6,681 nucleotides of DNA from Kordiimonadaceae bacterium. GTDB lineage: Bacteria; Pseudomonadota; Alphaproteobacteria; Sphingomonadales; Emcibacteraceae. The translations under genes and the position numbers were made by a program. Below are positions 5,627 through 6,681 of the stretch, in pieces. The stretch covers positions 1 to 6,681 of the forward strand of contig JABIPV010000002.1 of the NCBI GenBank assembly GCA_018699075.1. Direction: 5' to 3'. The notes beneath the pieces are model-generated. The model saw only the letters and a program-made list of their open reading frames with translations. It did no database searches and was not told where the DNA came from. Position 1 is the stretch's first letter. Every line of letters begins with the position of its first letter.

Positions 5627-5692
5627 ATGATCCTGCTAGTATTTTTTAATTCAGTAGTTATGATAATCAACATATCAATTAGGGAGTGAAAA
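5627..5692. promoter_or_regulatory. Short divergent promoter region
   Basis: Only 66 bases separate the leftward GNAT-mnmD operon from the rightward hydrolase gene, so their promoters must be back to back or overlapping. TATGAT at 5659-5664 is a candidate -10 for the hydrolase but no good -35 precedes it. The hydrolase ribosome binding site AGGGAG lies at 5681-5686. Confidence 0.35.
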
Positions 5693-6610
5693 ATGAAATA
5701 CTTTAAAATAATATTACTGTTATCCATGAGCACAATATTTAGCTCTATGGCAATTGCCGACACTTATAATGTAACCTTAAAACCCGGAACCATTCATAAC
5801 ATGTCAGCTTACAGAATGTGGATAAACCCGGAAGTTAAGAAAATCCGAGGCATCCTAATGCTCAACCCCGGTTCAAACGGCGATGGTCGAGCGGCCGTAG
5901 ATGATCAATACTGGCAAGATTTTGCAAATAAACATGATTTTGCTCTGATGGGTACATTCCTTCAAGATCATATGCATCCAAATATGATGATCGAAGATTA
6001 TATTCAAGTTAGTAAAGGCAGTGGTCAGGCAATCATTGATGCCATTGATCACTTTGCTGATGAAAGCGGTCACGAAGAACTTTCTTATGCGCCTTTCCTT
6101 CTTTGGGGAATGTCGGCGGGCGGTGAATTAAATTATGAACTTGCCGCATGGATACCTGAACGTATCATTGCTTTCGTTGTCAATATGGGTGGATATTACT
6201 ATACTTCCGCTCCACCGGAAGCAACGCGTCAAACTCCCGGTTTATTTTTCGTGGGCCTTGATGACCTTCCATCACGTAATACAATGGTTAAAGGCCTGTT
6301 CTTGACACACCGCCGCGCCGGTGCACTCTGGACGCTTGCGGAAGAAAAAGGCGTAGGCCATGAAGTTGTCGGCAGCCGTGATCTCGCGGTGACCTATTTT
6401 GAGGAAGTGATGAAAAAGCGCTTACCTGAAAATGCCATGGGTTATAAATCATTAAAAGCTGTCAACGAAGATATGGGCACTGTTGGCAATATATATAAAC
6501 ACACCCTTGCGCCGCTTGAAGAAGGCCTTATGAAAGAAGCTACCGCATGGTTGGTATCAGACAAATTTGCCAAAGCATGGCAAGTGTTTGTTACCAAAGA
6601 ACGTGAATGA
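5693..6610 (+). CDS. Secreted alpha/beta-hydrolase (PHB depolymerase/esterase-like)
   Basis: The product has 305 residues with a signal peptide at 1-22 (Lys residues, a hydrophobic stretch, AIA cleavage site), so it acts outside the cytoplasm. The body is an alpha/beta-hydrolase. NPGSNGDGR at 58-66 is a probable oxyanion-hole loop. GMSAG at 139-143 is the nucleophile elbow with Ser141. GLFFVGLDD at 183-191 supplies the acid (Asp190 or Asp191). VGHEV at 221-225 supplies His223. A full catalytic triad is therefore visible and the enzyme is likely active on an ester. It resembles the compact PHB-depolymerase/esterase group, but substrate cannot be assigned. The tail beyond about residue 245 carries no recognised domain. 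The start is well supported by AGGGAG with 6-base spacing. It is transcribed divergently from the GNAT gene, and a convergent frame ends directly after it. Confidence 0.8.
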   Translation: MKYFKIILLLSMSTIFSSMAIADTYNVTLKPGTIHNMSAYRMWINPEVKKIRGILMLNPGSNGDGRAAVDDQYWQDFANKHDFALMGTFLQDHMHPNMMIEDYIQVSKGSGQAIIDAIDHFADESGHEELSYAPFLLWGMSAGGELNYELAAWIPERIIAFVVNMGGYYYTSAPPEATRQTPGLFFVGLDDLPSRNTMVKGLFLTHRRAGALWTLAEEKGVGHEVVGSRDLAVTYFEEVMKKRLPENAMGYKSLKAVNEDMGTVGNIYKHTLAPLEEGLMKEATAWLVSDKFAKAWQVFVTKERE

Positions 6611-6611
6611 C

Positions 6612-6681
6612 TTATTGTGTCAGCTGTTGCAAGGTTAAATTGACCCAATAGCTGGCACCAACCACCAATGTGTCGTCTTCA
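6612..6681 (-). CDS. C-terminal end of a probable convergent gene (partial)
   Basis: Read leftwards from the right edge, one frame is open for 22 codons (ending VGASYWVNLTLQQLTQ) and stops at TAA 6614-6612, one base away from the hydrolase stop at 6610. The residue composition looks protein-like, with alternating hydrophobic and polar residues, as in a terminal beta-strand. Tail-to-tail packing is common. The fragment is too short to name a family, and it could be a chance open frame. Confidence 0.4.
   Translation of the reverse strand, partial: EDDTLVVGASYWVNLTLQQLTQ
6617..6658. terminator. Long hairpin immediately after the hydrolase gene
   Basis: Thirteen pairs (6617-6629 with 6646-6658, two of them G-U on the + strand RNA) are capped, after a CAA bulge, by GGTT/GACC around AAATT (6633-6645). 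The stem begins 6 bases after the hydrolase stop, so it could terminate or stabilise that transcript. No U-tract follows. The same bases also encode the end of the putative convergent gene, so the dyad may serve both directions. Confidence 0.45.

Noticed and set aside
6442..6648. A 68-codon minus-strand frame at the end of the hydrolase gene
   Set aside because: It is mostly antisense to the hydrolase C-terminus and looks non-protein-like; the alternative frame stopping at 6612 is more convincing for the opposing gene.
1..6681. Insertion sequence, CRISPR array, tRNA or rRNA
   Set aside because: No transposase-like protein, terminal inverted repeats with target duplication, regular spacer array, cloverleaf or conserved rRNA segment was seen on either strand.

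Overview
The window most likely comes from a fairly AT-rich marine-type alphaproteobacterium. The MnmD protein has the alphaproteobacterial style of this methyltransferase (the PRS-x-x-x-DD-x-YFS-x-E-x-GL N-terminal region followed by ELGFGTGLNF). One non-coding stretch also carries a TTAA-N7-TTAA box and GANTC sites, the hallmarks of CtrA/CcrM cell-cycle control in that class. The Order cannot be fixed from the sequence.

Layout from left to right: (i) the N-terminal 209 residues of a secreted BNR_4-type beta-propeller protein, read leftwards and running off the edge; (ii) a 124-base divergent spacer; (iii) a 1050-residue secreted Asp-box/sortilin-like (VPS10-type) beta-propeller protein read rightwards, followed by a strong GC-rich hairpin; (iv) about 550 bases of very AT-rich sequence between two genes that converge on it, holding several dyads, tiny start-stop reading frames and CtrA-like boxes; (v) a leftward two-gene operon, a YhbS-type GNAT acetyltransferase followed by stand-alone MnmD with overlapping stop and start; (vi) a 66-base divergent spacer; (vii) a secreted serine alpha/beta-hydrolase read rightwards; (viii) the last 22 codons of a probable leftward gene entering from the right edge.

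Three of the four large proteins carry export signals, so extracytoplasmic functions dominate. The BNR_4 protein, with His/His/Tyr spacing reminiscent of ulvan-lyase-like propellers, and the large Asp-box protein are divergently arranged and may share regulation. The GNAT-mnmD pair is cytoplasmic; MnmD carries out the last methylation of the mnm5(s2)U wobble modification of tRNA. I see no mobile element, CRISPR array, tRNA or rRNA. The part least explained by genes, and the best candidate for something undescribed, is the convergent intergenic region at 3905-4454: no flanking gene needs a promoter there, yet it has a good ribosome binding site in front of a 10-codon frame, mutually exclusive hairpins, and a cluster of TTAA/GTTAAC motifs with spaced repeats. 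All of that is read by eye and needs comparative testing.
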